Origin: Hymenolepis diminuta
Taxonomy: Eukaryota; Platyhelminthes; Cestoda; Cyclophyllidea; Hymenolepididae
DNA length: 64,000 nucleotides
Assembly (NCBI GenBank): GCA_900708905.1
Contig: CAADRB010000008.1
Span: 4,087,033 to 4,151,032, forward strand
Direction of reading: 5' to 3'
The position numbers and the translations under genes are program-made. Every line of letters starts with the position of its first letter. Within the stretch, counting starts at the first letter, position 1. The notes below the pieces were generated by a model that saw only the letters and a list, made by a program, of their open reading frames with translations, had not been told where the DNA came from and searched no databases. Below, piece after piece: positions 41,701-54,811 of the stretch.

Positions 41701-44700
41701 GCATCGATCTGGAATTACGCTTTACCATCTGTGTCCTCCTGCAACTAATGTCCGAATTTCATAGTGCACCGATGACATGTTCTTAAATATTTAAACTTTT
41801 GAGGATATTTAAAGGGATTTTATTCATCATTCATCATCCATAAATATGCAAAATGGTCACAGTTCCTTGACAATCAGAATTTAATTCAAGTTCATGTAAG
41901 CAAATGAGCTTGATATATTGATAGTGCAGGAACGCGCGGGTTTTTGAAAGGCAAGTCGCTAATGTGATTGAACCAAATTCCACCACAAACTTATGGACAT
42001 GTCTACATCGTTTTTGCTTTGCCCAGTCGGCGAGAATTTCTCGCCTCAAGCACCTTACAGTTGCATGTTACGATTCATCTGCGTCTGCTTTAGCCTTCAT
42101 CGTTTGGAATATTATGGTTATTGCTTTTGATAGTCCTTAATTGTGCAATAGCCACCGTTGTAATAGGGGTTTTTGTAATAGCTGTGCCTCGTAGGATTTT
42201 ATTAGAAGGGGTTTTATAAAATTTACTTATGAGCTCATGTGTTCGCTGCCCATCAATGCGCATGCAGAAGCCTGAATAACCGACCGTATGGCTAATAAAG
42301 GGGCGAAGAAATTCCAGTTTCTCACCAGAGGGGGTCCAAGATGCTACACTTATTTCCAAGAGCTGTGGTAGAAGAGCTTTCTTAAATAAATTTGTGAGTT
42401 ATTAATGCTTGAAGTTTCAATATTTCTTTTGCCTACCGGTATATATCGATGCTGTTATTTCTCCACGCACTAGGTATGATTTTTGATTTTATGTAAATAA
42501 AAAACAAAATGAGAAGAATGTTATGGTATGCTTTTTCTGAGGCTGAACAATCCACACCCAGCAGCTGGCCTTCAGCCGTCTGTAATCTTTAGCAGCAGAC
42601 GGGTAACTCTGCCCTTTGACATTTTGACAAGGCGAATGAATGAAACTATCCACGACCTAGCGGTAGTTTAATTAATCTTACACCTAGATTTTTATACATG
42701 CGGAGATTACCGTGTAAATTAAAGGCCTTGGAGGTATTACACTCATGCGCCCACCCTACTTAATTCTACTGGTCCTGAGTTTTATAAGTAGTACTGAATG
42801 ACAGTAGTACATAAGTGAAAGCTTCGCTTAGTTAAAATAGTTTTTTTCTTAGATGGAAACCATGTCTAAATTAGAGAGTTGAATTTAGCTGGATGTTCGA
42901 AAGCATCGTCTTTATTTGAGGATAAATGAAACAGGGCACCCAATTTTGACCTTTGTTCTCTAGAGGGTTTACTTCATCACCATGTCTCATTTTAAAAATG
43001 GGTTTATTCTTAGGTCTATTTCAGATTTGCAGAAAACTCATTTGAGTTTCTAAGGGTATAAGTTTGTCATAAATTTTTAACTGTTATCGAAATAAAATGG
43101 AGAAGATTGTCCAACTGATGGGCGAAGGTGCTTTTGGAAAATATAAGTGCAGTGATTTAGTCACATAGGGATATTTCGGTAAAATCAGGTATCCAATCGG
43201 AGTCAAGTCTCAATAAACTAATAGTATTACTTACTTGAAGCGTGTTTTATATCAAAATCCATAATATCTTCATTGAGATTTGATAATTAAAAAAACTATA
43301 GTGGGTAATCTAATTCTGTTTGATTTAATCTTAGTTAACCGGAGAAGTATCAGTTTTGATTTCATTTGATTAATTTAACTTGACGGTGATGTGCTTTTCA
43401 AAAAAACAGGAATAGAGAAAAGTAATTAAAAATGCATTTTGAGACATATAATTTTGTACCGTGGAAGTGATAGAAAACTGAGATTCTATCAACCGATAAA
43501 ATTTGTGTTATTTCTCTTTGCTGTTGACTTATTTGTAAGCTTCAATCTGCTATTTCCATTTTGGTCCAGCGGCGATGAGTTGTCGGTCCAGAACGAAATG
43601 CTTTACAACTAAGTGCTGCTTTTCTCACCTCTGCATTTTTTTTCTAGATCGATTTGCCGTATGCATTATGTGCCGACAAGTGCTCGTGTTCGCATCAATT
43701 TTCTGACTTTGACGATTTCATTTCGATTTCTCCCCTTTATCGTTTAATACGAGTTATGCATCCTCATTCGTGTATTCTTGGGCGCTATTCTGTAAAACAT
43801 ATTTATTCGTATGTTAATTTTGAATTCATTGCATTCTGCTGAAAGTTCTCTCTATTCGTTGTTGATTCACTTACATTCAATTCCCTATTCTCAATGCAGC
43901 TGAGGCAACTTCCCCATTAGAGTGAGATATATTCCAACTTTAAATGGGAAATACAACTCTAATAACCATTTACCAATTTGTAGTGATTACACAGATGAGT
44001 TGAAAAATTTAACCATCTTTGGGAGAGAGTGAGATAGAGTGGGCAAGGAGGGGGAAGGCGAAGAAAGCAGGGGGATTTTTTCCTCCCCAAAAGTTTGACG
44101 TGACATTAATCATACTCATAGGAAATAAGGCGGCGAAAAGCCAGATAGAGAGCCAGAGAAAGATGTGGGAAAAAAATCCGTGTGATCGTTAGGGGTGAAA
44201 ATCGCTTAACTACCGTTACACAATTATTCTAAACGACTCTGTAACTACTTCAATGTTTATCACTTTTATCTTCTCGGGTTTTCGCTTATCTTTGTCAAAT
44301 CTACTTTCCACCTTCTGAGTTCCACCACTTTCGCCCTAGTAATATGGTAATAGATTAACGACTGTTCAGAGTACTACTCGACGGGCTATATTAGGCCTAA
44401 AATGTAGAAAGGAAATGAATGTTAAGATGCTGGGAGAAAAGGTCCCTGAGAAATCTTACCGCACAATTACAACAGCGAAGGCTTGATATTCAGCCAAGTC
44501 CTTTCAGGGAAATCTATACAATTACCAGACGGCCATCAAAATTCTAACTTTTGAAAGCCTAAAAGTTCGCACATAAAGGGCTCGCTTAGACAACTAAAAG
44601 CAGACGTGTCACATGCTTTCAATGAGAAAAACGACGACATTTGGATACTGATGCAATTAAGAAATCAACACCTTACCTTCTTGAACATCACTTTAATCAT

Positions 44701-45490
44701 CAAATTTTGCGAATGAATGTGAGATGAAAAGACAGCGGTGAATTGATTACCAAAAACCCACAATTTATCTTCTTTGCCTAAATGTAGATTGTTATAAGGG
44801 GATTGTTGCAAAATCCCATAATAACATGCCGTTCTGATTGTATTTATACTTAGAATAATAGACATTTGATTACAAAATGCAAAAAATAAAGCAATGTCAA
44901 AGTGCAGACTCTGTTTTAATAAGTAATCTGCAATTAATCCATCAAAATTGAGCTCGGATAATGCCTATTCAGTGTCCGAGAAGCTATCATTACCAATCGG
45001 AGTGAAGAAGTCTCTATTCTAGTCACAACCGTTCCCTGGCGTTCTTTCCCATTTATAAACATATAATCTTCGATTGCCTTCATCATCCATCTTCACTTTC
45101 ATCTTTCTCTCTAAAATCTCGGTTTTGGATTAGTCACTAGAATTACGACTGTCACCGCTTCAGCTACAAAAGCAATGTAAGGTCACCTTAGCGGCGGTGG
45201 CGACGCAAGTGAGGTAGACGAATAAGCTCAACTGTTCATTTCATAAGAGATGAGTTGACTACTAAGTACAGTCATGGCTCAAACAAACTGAGGACGATGC
45301 AGTGTATGTTTTCATTCAAACAAGGTCATGAAAGCTGAAATTCCAGATGAAATTACTTTCACTTTCTAGAGTTATAAAATTATATTTGAAATAGGTCCCT
45401 TTAAAATCATTGAAATTCATATTGGTCCCTTGAATTAAGTCATTTTGGTCAAACGGCAACGACCAGATCCATAAGTGAGTGCTTTTAATA

Positions 45491-46745
45491 CAGGGTGCAT
45501 AATATATCTGGGGACACCTTACGCACTTTTAGAAAAACAGAAAATGAAACTGTTAATGGTTGAAACTTACAAAACGGATAAAAATAATATTAACCTTCAA
45601 TTTATTCTACATATCCTCCATCGGCTGTTATCACCCACTTAATTCGAGTCCGAAAGCAACTGCAAGCTCTGATCAGATCAAGTGGTTTTTATTGATGTCC
45701 TCCATTGCTCGAGTTATTGCTTCTATCGGAGAGGAGGATTTGGTGTTATGGGGATACATATTAACTTCCTTTTCGACCATGTCCCACCCCACTCCACACA
45801 TAATAATCCAAGGCATTAAAGCCCGGTGAGTAGTTAGGAGACCATAGGTTTGACTTTGTGTGGTCTGATGATGAAAATTCTAATTCATCCAATCCTGTGT
45901 TTTGAGAGCTTTGTGGGGTGAAGGTGAATCCTGTTGGAAAACACAAGGGGGGGGGGAGTCTTCCTTTACTGGCTACGCTGTCTGTCCAATAGTTTGAAGA
46001 GTCTCGGCATAAGTATCTGCATTGACTTTAAAGCCTTGTGGAAAAATTTCAAGTGTCATGATGTGCCCCTCCCTTACTGCTAACATCTCCGAAAACAATC
46101 AGTGTTGCTGGAAACTTCTTGTGCATGGATAACAATTAGAACTTCATTGAGATCCACCCGCACACGGCGACCTATCATTTCTTTGACTGAATTTTCATCC
46201 TGGTGGAAATTTTTTCATTGGGGAAAAAACTAAGATACTCCTCTTCTTCTGGGTGCTTCAGTTTGTTTAAGACTCATTTTACACACACATTAAACGATTC
46301 TCTTGAGTTGTTTTTGTTGACATGAACTGACGACCTAAGAACGTATGATTTGCATCTGACATCTTGATGAACAATATTCCTTACTGTTCCTTCAGACACT
46401 TGAAAAGTGTCTTTCCAGGATTTTGGTTGATCTTATGATAACTTCTCACAAACTCAGGTGTTCTGAGTGGTTGAATGAGAGCGTTGACAATAGTGTTTTG
46501 TGGCTAATTCATCTCCATTGTCTTCATTCAGCAGCTCTTTTCTAACTTTGCAAATGAAAGATCTAGCCACTTTCGAAATTTCGCAATTTCTAAATTCCTA
46601 CGTTTCGCTTTCATAGACATTTTCCTTTTCATTAGTTACAGTAGTATCTACTCTGGGATCCTCTACTGTAAAGAGTGCATTAATTATTATCGAGTTTGTT
46701 TAAATTACAAAAATATAAGTGTTATCAGGTACCCTACGCATCCTG
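45491..46745 (-). mobile_element. Tc1/mariner-superfamily transposon, maT-like, inactivated
   Basis: The left end reads CAGGGTGCATAATATATCTG and the right end, reverse-complemented, reads CAGGATGCGTAGGGTACCTG; both sit next to TA (45489-45490 and 46746-46747). Length is 1255 bases. The interior encodes a broken transposase on the minus strand of a different lineage from the element at 23.3 kb, so the two are independent insertions. Confidence 0.85.
45556..46630 (-). pseudogene. Tc1/mariner-type transposase pseudogene
   Basis: Read on the minus strand, fragments in several frames follow the family order: RTPEFVRSYHKINQNPGKT (near 46460), VSEGTVRNIVHQDVRCKSY (near 46380), a damaged region, WSPNYSPGFNALDYYVW with the third catalytic Asp (near 45830), and C-terminal RACSCFRTRIKWVITADGGY (near 45600). 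The last piece is interrupted by an insertion after NKNHL. A run of ten G at 45947-45956 also breaks the frame. The VW after the third Asp motif fits the maT-like branch better than classic mariner. Non-functional. Confidence 0.85.
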
Positions 46746-46747
46746 TA

Positions 46748-48400
46748 TAATTGATAATCCTATTTTATTCCCTGAACTACTTTTGTCTACCTCGTTTCAG
46801 CATTTACTTGTTCAAAGTTACTATTTTTTATATCTAGGTGTCCCTCATGTTTAAAAGCCTTATTTTTTGTTTTGCCTAGGTAATAGAGATTTCAAATATT
46901 ACTAATGATATACTAGACCTGCATATTACCGCTTATGCTGATGGCGCTACAATCTAACTTATAAACTTGTGCAATTTGAGGTGTCCAAATTAGAATTCGT
47001 TCGTGAAATATATGATAAGGAATATTAATTATTGTTAATTACTTCTCACATTGTCTCACAAACCAATATCCAATCGAAAGAACAAAGAATCGGCGAACAC
47101 ACCAAGAGCACCTCACTTTACCAGGGCAAAATTTCTATATTTTGCTTTCTTTTGCATAGGTGAATGTAATTTTGAAAGCAATACATCTTCTTGTCCAGAT
47201 TATATTTCAATAGACCACTGACGAGCCTTTGAATTAAATGGAATAAATAAAAAATATCACTTATATTGAATCCTAGATTTAAAAAATAATCATTTTCTTC
47301 CTAATGCATTCACACTTATTCCTATTTCTACTCAAAAATTTCATTATTCTATTTAATATAAACATTGCAAAATTTCTTGGCACCGTTCACCATTTCAACA
47401 AATGCTCATCAAATTGTGAGACTTTGAGCAGAATTAGCAGAGATTTATTATATTATTTAATTGAATTCTACTTTAAATAATGTGAACCTTGTAAACATGC
47501 CTGTTTCGTGTCATTCGTAAAATGTAAGCGCAAAGCCATTTACATTAAATTTACACTGTCCATGTAAAAATAATAGGTTGAGATGAGTTGTACTCCTTTA
47601 TATAAAAATTTTTATTCCTAAACGAAGCGTTTTAACTACTTCATTAGGTTTTTGTATTACCAAATTGCATATTTCTATCCGCTAAAATGTAGTCGAATCA
47701 AATCATATCGTCGCATATTCTGTCTATGATTTGCCCCTATATTGCAATATGCGTAAAATTAAGTATTTACTTCAAGAAGTATAATCTGCTAACAAGAATA
47801 ACAAATGATTTCTCTTGATGGTTATATCCTTCTTGAACCAATTGACATAATTTCGTCATTCATTTATGCCTGGTTATTCATCAGTTAAATGTTATTTCTG
47901 TTATTGATTTCAGAAGGGGAATTAAAACTGTGATAATTTAATTGGCATTGTCATATCTGAGTAGAAGGGTGTAAATTGGTATAGAAAACCAGTAAATTAT
48001 GAACGTATTGAAAACTGAAACTTATGAAAAGTCGAATACAAAACTCAATTAATTTTAATTCATAACACGGATTCACAACGTTCCCATAATGGCAAGACAA
48101 AAGACCAAATTCGAACTATCTGAATTTCATCAGTACTTTGACAAATTGTATTCCAACGCACTTTACTTCAGCATCAAGGTAAATATTTTATTATTTTCCA
48201 GGATCATTTTGATTTTTCAATGCATTTTATATACGAATTTGTTTTAATAGTGAGTTATATTATTTTTTTAAACAAAAATATGGCAAATTGTATTGAATTT
48301 TTAATTAAATACATATTGAAATGGAAGATCTACCGCAATGAGCAATAGCGCAATCTGGTTGGTTGCCACTGGCACACGCGAATCTACACACACATCTCTG
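46748..48400. other. Intergenic region upstream of the Wnt gene
   Basis: AT-rich spacer without recognised genes, apart from a possible orphan exon at 48089-48178. Any distal control elements of the Wnt gene would be expected here; none can be named from sequence alone. Confidence 0.5.
48089..48178 (+). other. Possible orphan coding exon upstream of the Wnt gene
   Basis: ATG at 48089 opens 30 codons rich in charged and aromatic residues (starting MARQKTKFELSEFHQYFDKL) and ends AAG followed by donor GTAAAT, in phase 0. It is more gene-like than its AT-rich surroundings. Phase 0 would let it splice to Wnt exon 3 (50033) but not exon 2, which would remove the signal peptide. It may equally be chance. 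Confidence 0.2.
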
Positions 48401-48433
48401 ATTGGTCGACTCCTCAACGCTGACAGTATATAG
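48401..48433 (+). promoter_or_regulatory. Putative core promoter of the Wnt gene
   Basis: An inverted CCAAT box (ATTGG, 48401-48405) lies 21 bases upstream of TATATAG (48427-48433). A TATA box here predicts a transcription start near 48457-48463, just before the ATG at 48478. The arrangement resembles that before the calmodulin-like gene. Predicted from motifs only. Confidence 0.5.
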
Positions 48434-48477
48434 TGATAGTGGGTTATGATTTTTTTTTCATCAAACACGAAGACAAC

Positions 48478-51363
48478 ATGGTATTTGGAAGTAGAGCCTT
48501 CCTTTTACTTAGCACAGTTCTTCTCGTCAGCAATCCAATTCACTGTCAATTAACATGGAAGGGAGGACTGAAGTACCTAGTCAGTCCCCCAAATTTCAAA
48601 AACACACAAATACAACAAGATAATGGATATGGTATGAGTGACAACGGAATCAGTGCTTTTCCTCGGGAAGCCCTTAATTTGGATAATTTGGTTCAAAAAC
48701 CTACGGGCAGGTGGTGGTAAGTAAATATTGGTTTATCATTTCGTTCTAACATCACGGTAAATCAGATGGAAGACAAACAGAGACTATAATACTCTTAATT
48801 TCCATAAATTAAAACAATTTTAGGTTTAGTTTAGCTATGCGATTATGCGGAAATCAAACCGCTTTTACTCGTGTGAAAAATCGGTTTTGTTATTTTAAAG
48901 ATACGACGGTAAATGAGGACGACCTTGTTGTTTTTCGGTTAAAACAAGTAACGAAAATGTCAATTCTCATTAATTTAGGAGACCATCAATAGTTAAGTGG
49001 AACCTCTTTTGGCAACTTTGTATCGACAACATGGAGGAGTGTTATTTCAAATGCATTTAAAATTGCCTTTAAGGTGGATTTGTTTCAATAAACGTGACAT
49101 AGAGAAAACCAAGAAGAAAATACGAAGGGTTCGTGTGAAATTTTTCTCACACAAGGGCAATAAACCTTTGTGCTCATTGAATGTGTGCACTCCTTTGACC
49201 CTCAAAATTCTGTGGTCCTCATTCATAAAAAAGAAGAAAAAAGAAGAAACCACAATCAAGTAGATGATTAGATGATCACAGTTCCCTTCCGAAGTGGACT
49301 GGAAATCGTACCGTAAAATGCGTTTATCTAAGACGAATTTCACATCAATATATACAATTAGCATTTTAAACTTAAAATGTCTTAACCATGATTCGGGAAC
49401 CCTTTGTTACGGATTTTATCATTATTTTTTGTCTTTTTACCTCATTAGGTTGGATTCTTTGGCACGCCTTCTGCACAACCACCCCCTGCATCTTTCGAAG
49501 TACGTTCGAGACGTTTCAATTCCTTCGAGAGAGTCTCTAAATTATGAAACACCGAAAGGTCTTATCAGTCTTCCACGGCTTAAGTCCAGGGAGGTAGGTT
49601 TAAAAATTTTTTGGCAAGTTAGTGAAGAGCACAAATTTTTCCCAGACATAAAGAAGGATGGCGCACTAGGATTATATGACTTCTACAAGGAGTAATAAAG
49701 CGCATGCAAGACGGCTGCAGGGAGGTATTGTACTTATTGAGAGATTTGATTGATTGAGAAAATGTGTGAGTCGCTGGAATAATGTGACAGACTTCGATGA
49801 ATTAGGTCGTTCATTTTGGAGAAGGAAATTTTATGTCTATACCATATAATGTCTACGAGAAGACGGATTTATACACGTGGGTGATCTAAACGAAAATGTC
49901 ATAAATGCTATAAAATGCAACAGGCTAACAAACTTAACTTAGTGAAGAAAATCTTGGCAATAGCACTTATTCACCTATGGGTTAAGAGTCTACTGATTTC
50001 CAAGTGAGTATACTATGTTTATTCTGCTTCAGGTTAACGGATGGCAGATGTATGATCAAGTCTGGGCAGTTCACAAGCTTCGTCAGCTTCTAGCCAGCTA
50101 TCGTCAATGGTTTTCTCCGCGACAATGGAAGCAATTTCTTCATCAATCTCCTCCCGAACCTCAACTTCAGCAAGACCAAGAAGAGTCTGTTCACCTAGAG
50201 TTACTTGAAGCCGCAGTACAGGGAGTTCGGGCGGCCCTTGCTGAATGCCAATACCAATTTCGAAATGAAAAGTGGAATTGCAGTGAAATTATCTCTGACA
50301 AAAACGCTCTCTTTGGCAATGTTCTTACCAAAGGTAAGTGATTTAACAGATTCTACTGAAATTATTTAAGTATATGTACGTTATTAAACGATTTTATCTA
50401 TATTCCAGGAGTGTCTGAAACCGCCTTCGTCTATGCTCTTGTTAGTGCGAGTATTGTTCGATCTGTCTCTGAAGCCTGCCTTACAAATCTTAGAAACTGT
50501 CCATGCAATAACCGCGGAAGAGAATCCTTTGAGAAAGTTGGAGATATGATGAATTGGCAATGGCAGGGATGCGACCATAATATTCACTACGGCCGTCGTT
50601 TTGGGAGACGTCTCTTAGATCCTCTTGAAGCTGGAGGATTCCATATTCGATTCCTTATGAATTTACATAATTATCGAGTCGGCAGAAGAGTGGTCTCTGA
50701 GAACATGCAGCGTTATTGCCGATGCCACGGCACTAGTGGATCTTGCACTTTGAAAACCTGTTACAGAAGAACTCCTTCAATGCGCACAATTGGAAATGAA
50801 CTGAAAGCCAAATATAGGAAAGCCGCTTTGGTTATGAGGGGTGTGTTTTGTGACAAATCTATTTAATAATTCTATTTAAAACTTGTTAGTAGTAAATTAT
50901 TTTTTCAGATAACACTCTCCCAATAAGTTGGGGACATCATGGAAGAAGCAACTCAATTGTGCATTTAAACCGGTGGAATAATCAACGAACTCTTAGGGAA
51001 GTGAGTCATGACTCATTGCTCTATCGTGGTGGATCGTCACCCCGTCCATCTCTCCTCAAGGTCACTTTCGATCGATCAGGTAGAGATTTAAAGCCAACAA
51101 CTAAAGAGCTTGTTTTCTACGAGCAACCAACCAAGGAATTATTCTGTAATGCAAACCCCAACCTACATATTCTTGGCACAAAGGGAAGGACATGTAATTC
51201 AACATCTACAGGACCCGACAATTGCAATACTCTCTGCTGTGGACGAGGGCATCGAACAAGGCATTACTATGCTTTAGAGAATTGCGAATGCAAATTTGTC
51301 TGGTGTTGTCGAGTAGAATGTCAAAAGTGTTTAGTGCTTAAACGACAAGAAACCTGTTTATAA
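48478..51363 (+). CDS. wnt1: Wnt ligand, Wnt1 type, five exons, complete
   Basis: Secreted lipid-modified signalling protein that binds Frizzled/LRP receptors; in animals Wnt1 patterns body axis and segments. Exons: 48478-48716, 48824-48908, 50033-50333, 50409-50840, 50909-51363; phases match and give 503 residues. A signal peptide (hydrophobic residues about 7-18) ends near SNPIHC. Exon 1 ends with GRWW, the Wnt1 hallmark placed at the same exon boundary in vertebrate WNT1. The core follows: ECQ-like CQYQFRNEKWNCS (exon 3), ETAFVYALVSA and FLMNLHN (exon 4), CRCHGTSGSC with the palmitoleate-acceptor Ser near residue 318, then CNSTS, CCGRGHRTR and a CL terminus, all Wnt1-like. N-glycosylation sites: NQT, NCS, NST. 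Exon 2 is the least certain: it bridges phase 2 to 0 but has little similarity to other Wnt1. About 55 extra residues, partly Gln/Pro-rich, precede the core in exon 3. Wnt6 is the main alternative. Confidence 0.93.
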
Positions 51364-51883
51364 AATAAAAAATAAGCTTTAAGAGATTTCTCGTCTATAA
51401 CCAATCAGCAGACAATGATCTTCATCTGAACCAAGCAGTACACTCAATCGCACACAACGATATGCATTCATTACCAAATCCCCACCTACTTTATACAGAC
51501 CCCGACCTCCCTCCTTTTGTATTTCTTAATCCCCACCCCCAATTATGATGTAATCCCGTTACTTAAGACACACATCCAGACTTATGTTTATTCGTAGTTG
51601 TATTTGCCCCCTTGCATTGAACATATCACAAAACAAGAGATTATGAAATTTCAAGTAAAGTTAATTTTATTTCAAATGCACTTGATATTTTTCCCAACTT
51701 AATCTTCCAACCTGTTTGATTTAAACGGAAAATAAGATGACTTTAAATGCTATTTTAAAACGCTTAGTTGCCACTTTTGTAAGACTATAACCACACAGCT
51801 CCCAGGAAGAAGTGGAAGTAGCAGAAACAGAAGAGAAGGAGGATACAAGATCTATAACTCAAACAACGTTTTCTTACAAAGAA

Positions 51884-51889
51884 AATAAA
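51884..51889 (+). terminator. Candidate polyadenylation signal of the Wnt gene
   Basis: AATAAA about 520 bases after the stop codon. Another AATAAA directly follows the stop (51364-51369), which would leave almost no 3' untranslated region. Which one is used cannot be told from sequence. Confidence 0.3.
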
Positions 51890-53149
51890 TTTGCTTATGT
51901 GGAATGTGATATGTGACAAATGATTGGCTGTGTGTTGGTTTTACATTGGGACTGAAACTTGCCAACTAGCAATTCTGTCACTCTAAAGATAGAAGCGGTG
52001 TCAGTATCTAATTGTTTATTTTGGGTACGGACTTTGTTCCATTATGAACCTAATTTGAAGTGATTTACGAAACGCGGAATCATAAATATGTACATTTTCG
52101 AACTTAAATATCAAAATCTAGTGTAATTCACACCTGATTACCTTCATTTCCAACCTTCCTTTGGAATGTCCTTATATAAATTTCAAATCAGGGAGGTCTA
52201 TAAGACTCAGAGGCATTAATCGAGTTAGTCCGAAAATTCTGCTCCCATTGGTGAAAATATAACATTTCAGATCTTCTTCTTGTCAATATCATCATCTAAC
52301 CTTTATATTCCGAATTTCTGAAATTCAAGGTAATTATATTATTAATGAATAAGTAGGCAAGTTTGAAATTGCGTTTAAGACATCAAAGAGCGTAAAAAAC
52401 GAACAAGTAATAAGAGAGTTGAGAAGAACTAGAGATTAACGTTAAAGCTCGAGCCTGGTTAAATCAAGCATTTAATTTAATGTCAGACATTTATCTGCAT
52501 GGGAAAAGGGAGTGTAAAACCCTTCATTTGTCTGGTTATCTTATTAAAAGTACAGAACAGGTGTCAAACGGCGCATTATTTCCCACTTACTAAGTTTCTT
52601 GAAAATCGTGCTGCCAGTTTGAAAATAAAAATCAAGAATCCGACGCATCTGGACACCAAACCTGCTTGATAGAGCTTGGTATTGTCATTGTTTAATGATG
52701 GTAGTAGGATACGGATTTGTAGAGCTCATTTTTTAAGAGATATGTCAAATCTTAATTGAGTCTGGACCTTATCACCTGAGACCACCATTCCGAGTGATCG
52801 CTTTGAATCAAGTTATCATCTAGAAGTTATGAGCAGAAAGATCAGACTAGATAAGTGATTATGGGGACAACAGAGGGTAGGGATTCAAATTTTCTTCTCT
52901 GCATACATAAAACGAGGTTTATACAAAACTTCGAAACATGCGTATATTCCTACTTTAACCATATCTGTACTTGTATTCCTCTGCTACTAATTTCGTTGAA
53001 CAATTTGAAGATAAGGAGAACTGCATGCGTGCATACTTATTAGGCTGTGCTGAGTTGCGTCTCATTAAAATATTCCCTATTTTAGGGAAGAGAAATATTA
53101 TTTTGGGACCATTGCCGAGGAACTCGTATTATTATAAAACCATTTTAGA

Positions 53150-53178
53150 GCTAATGCTAATGCTAATGTAATGCTAAT
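53150..53178. repeat. GCTAAT hexanucleotide tandem repeat
   Basis: Three perfect GCTAAT units, one shortened GTAAT and one more GCTAAT. Confidence 0.9.
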
Positions 53179-54811
53179 TATGTCATTTACTGAATGATTA
53201 CCTCTTTACATATGTGTACACTTATCTCTGTCACAAATGCCAATTCACAACTTTAAAGCTTTTTTTGCAGAGACAACTAGGTTTGAGCACGAGCATATTT
53301 ATAGAGTAGACCCGCTTAACGGTTACAGGTGTAACCGGATGTGTACATAGCAATCGAGAAACACTGGAGACAATCATAATACAGACGTACCATTAATGAA
53401 TTAGAACAATATTTATTTGATTACCTGAGTGCAGACACAGTGAACATCGAATAATTATTTTCAGCATTAATTTCTCATAAAAGAGTCAATGGACAACTCC
53501 TAATAACGCACATAAGGCAAGACTAATCCTTAATGGAAAAAATTTGAAGACTGGGTATGAAGTTTGTTCTATTTTTTTCCCTTAATTCCAAAAAACATTA
53601 TTTTATAACAGAATTTGAACGACTTCACCTGATCATCAAACAGAAGGGAAGGTAGGAAAAACTTTTATTTATCTCCCCCTGACTAATAACTCCCTTTCGT
53701 TAAATAGATCTTAACTTACCAGCTTTCCCGATTTAGTAACCATGTCCTAGATAGATTGGCACAATGGCCGACGTGCACGTTTGCCAATTCAGATATCATT
53801 AGATCTATGCACACCTAGTTATGTGGACGGCTAACCACTCTAGTTAATCCTGATCTTCAAGATGGGTGGCAGAATACGAATTTCAAAATCCAAACGGCTC
53901 CAGATCTCCTGCCTTCACCCAATTCAAGATTGGTTTAATAAAACTTCTTTTAATGGTTGGAAGATATTCTAATGATATAAAACAGCAATCCTCTAATCCA
54001 TTCCAATGTATTGGAATCCTCTTGCCCTAGTCCAGCTTGTTCTAAATCACCTTCGCGATTTATTTGGATTTCCCATTATTTTTTAAACTGCTCATTGATT
54101 TTCTCGAGTCGTCTAGATCTTGAATTCTGAACTTTGGTCTATTATACATAACTACTCTTTTCAGTTTACGAGTTGCAAGACTGACAAATACAAACATCCA
54201 GCCACAATCCATTTTTATATCTTGTGGAGTTAATTGAAGACTACATGAACAGTTTTCTCCGTCCTACGTAGATGACTTCTAAGCTATAACCTCCTCCCAA
54301 AACCAATAGCAATACAATCTATGTTAGGTTTCTAAACCATTCCGTCAACCAACTAAATCTCCAGTCCTCTCCCCTCTCGCAAAAAAGGGCATAAGAACAA
54401 TAACAACTTCTTTTACAATAATCTCTCTATATTTCACCTCAAAATCTTTAAATCTTTCACGATTTCTTCCTTCTGATTACAGAAAACAAATACACTCGCG
54501 AATAAAATTTAGAGCAGAGAGACGCAGTAAGAAGAATAAGACGAATTCGTTGCTGTCATATGCTGCAGTGGCGGTGGTGAAGCGTGGAGACACAAATGGC
54601 TATTTACAGGGTGGTGTGTACTACTTTCAAACTATTAGTAGCAGATGACACTCGCGCGCATTATAACTTATTGATCTATATGTGGGACAAACACACACAC
54701 GCACACATTTATGGGACAGACAAACAAACGGAGAAAAAGTAGTGCGCGGAGAGAAAATAGATGGTCGAGGGTCTAAATGTCATTGTTTGGCCGAGACGGA
54801 GAGGCGTTCTC

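Larger units (their letters stand above)
24611..45488. other. Gene-poor stretch with a cluster of diverged repeats
   Basis: About 21 kb with no exon chain I can support. It contains at least six diverged copies of one interspersed repeat (27.3, 32.7, 34.4, 35.6, 37.3 and 38.7 kb), a copy of a second repeat at 36.3 kb, a TTAG microsatellite and a poly-G tract. Open frames such as 35265-35555 and 36017-36325 (minus) fall in the repeat zone and look accidental; 42090-42359 (minus) is unassigned. Confidence 0.5.
51364..54811. other. Convergent intergenic region
   Basis: Spacer between the ends of the Wnt gene (plus) and the unknown gene (minus), so it should contain both 3' untranslated regions. 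It includes a GCTAAT repeat at 53150 and a short CA-rich, CG-containing patch at 54650-54710. No further gene is recognised; the frames at 54682-54876 and 54761-54955 are shadows of the last exon of the minus-strand gene. Confidence 0.5.

Noticed and set aside
42090..42359. 89-codon minus-strand open frame
   Set aside because: No recognisable domain, promoter or splice context; kept only as an unassigned frame.
49047..49695. Open frames of 105 (minus) and 133 (plus) codons
   Set aside because: They lie inside Wnt intron 2, have no family signature and no splice partners, and cannot bridge exons 2 and 3 in frame.
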